DNA of 48,756 bases from an uncultured Eubacteriales bacterium (GTDB taxonomy: Bacteria > Bacillota_A > Clostridia > Peptostreptococcales > Anaerovoracaceae), in the NCBI GenBank assembly GCA_902790885.1, contig CADATR010000002.1, positions 1-48,756 of the forward strand, given 5' to 3'. This document shows positions 48,311-48,756 of this stretch, in pieces; positions within the stretch are counted from its first letter, which is position 1, and each line of letters begins with the position of its first letter. Position numbers and translations under genes: made by a program. Under the pieces are notes generated by a model, which saw only the letters and a list, made by a program, of their open reading frames with translations, had not been told where the DNA came from and ran no database searches.

Positions 48311-48756
48311 TTTGCAGCTCCTTTTTTTACTGCTTCAGCGAGGTCTATCGCCCCCGTGTAATACGCCTTTCCGATGATGGCCCCGTGTATGCCGAGCTCC
48401 GTGAGAGCTTCAACATCTTCGATGGAGGATACCCCTCCGGAGGCCACTATGTCTATGTCGAGAGACTCCGACAGCTGCCTGTACAGCTCGCGGTTGGTGC
48501 CCCTCATCGCCCCGTCCCTTGAGATGTCGGTGCAGATTATGGTGCGGACTCCGGAATCCTGCATCATGCGCGTGAATTCTTCGAGCCTGTACTGCGAGAG
48601 TTCCGTCCAGCCCTTCACTGCAACGAATCCGTCTCTCACGTCTATGCCTACGGCTATCTTATACCCGTATTTTTCTACGCAGCGCGCCAGGAAATCCGGG
48701 TCCTTCACGGCAGCGGTGCCGAGTATCACCCTGTCTATGCCCGCGTCGAGGTATTC
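48307..48756 (-). CDS. hisA: ProFAR isomerase, N-terminal part outside the window
   Basis: The C-terminal 149 residues of HisA, running off the right edge. Reading in from the edge: EYLDAGIDRVILGTAAVKDP, KIAVGIDVRDGFVAVKGWTE (holding the second catalytic Asp), TIICTDISRDGAMRGTN, IDIVASGGVSSIEDVEAL and GAIIGKAYYTGAIDL. It isomerises ProFAR to PRFAR just before the HisF step. The stop overlaps the hisF start. Confidence 0.95.
   Translation of the reverse strand, partial: EYLDAGIDRVILGTAAVKDPDFLARCVEKYGYKIAVGIDVRDGFVAVKGWTELSQYRLEEFTRMMQDSGVRTIICTDISRDGAMRGTNRELYRQLSESLDIDIVASGGVSSIEDVEALTELGIHGAIIGKAYYTGAIDLAEAVKKGAAK

Overview
The window reads as a chromosomal segment of an anaerobic low-GC-type Gram-positive bacterium (Bacillota, class Clostridia). 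Supporting marks are a type III glutamine synthetase, a PHP-type histidinol phosphatase, strong AGGAGG ribosome sites, several TTG/GTG starts, a ferredoxin-type dihydropyrimidine dehydrogenase and an AmmeMemoRadiSam pair. A family such as Anaerovoracaceae is possible but is only a guess. No rRNA, tRNA, CRISPR array, transposase or phage gene was seen, so this is mostly core or metabolic chromosome with a few odd intergenic elements.

Layout, left to right. 1-1.7 kb (+): end of a transglycosylase-like cell-wall gene and a LysR regulator, closed by a bidirectional terminator. 1.7-6 kb (-): tex-ftsH, followed by a previously unlisted 30-residue membrane microprotein. 6-14.4 kb (-): a LysR gene, then glnN-asnB-pyrG-glmS. 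This is a tight operon that makes glutamine and then spends it through three glutamine amidotransferases. 14.4-20.8 kb (-): a long compact run of a zinc-ribbon protein, trmL, a 48-residue membrane microprotein, a C_GCAxxG_C_C redox protein, a TM2 protein, an HD hydrolase, an EamA exporter, a Ca/H antiporter, a PfkB kinase and an esterase. 20.8-21.2 kb: a gene-free stretch with two copies of a three-part TGTTGATAC repeat. 21.2-23.7 kb: a divergent SDR gene (-) and a PreA-type pyrimidine dehydrogenase (+). 23.7-28 kb (-): MEMO-AMMECR1 fusion, radical SAM enzyme AmrS, HflX and a SanA-like protein. 28-33.2 kb (-): Y-family DNA polymerase, a YolD-like partner, ornithine carbamoyltransferase, an LOR/SDH-type ornithine cyclodeaminase, pyrB and pyrI. 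33.2-34.4 kb: a 140-base imperfect palindrome, and an AraC regulator flanked by 29-base direct repeats. 34.6-38.2 kb (-): two G3E metal GTPases (one His-rich, one fused to an OB-like domain) and a secreted GH25 lysozyme-like protein. 38.4-42.1 kb: an EamA exporter (+), an MtnA-like isomerase and an acyl-CoA ligase (both -). 42.4-45.7 kb (+): a MacB-like ABC ATPase/permease fusion. 45.8 kb to the end (-): the tail of a histidine operon, hisA-hisF-hisIE-hisK.

Functional themes. Nitrogen flow dominates: glutamine is made and used for Asn, CTP and GlcN-6-P. Carbamoyl phosphate is shared between ornithine and aspartate, with an exit from ornithine to proline, and histidine synthesis lies at the right edge. 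The least described material is the set of microproteins, the repeat clusters near 20.8-21.2 kb and 33.2-34.4 kb, and the G3E-GTPase/OB-domain fusion with its lysozyme neighbour.
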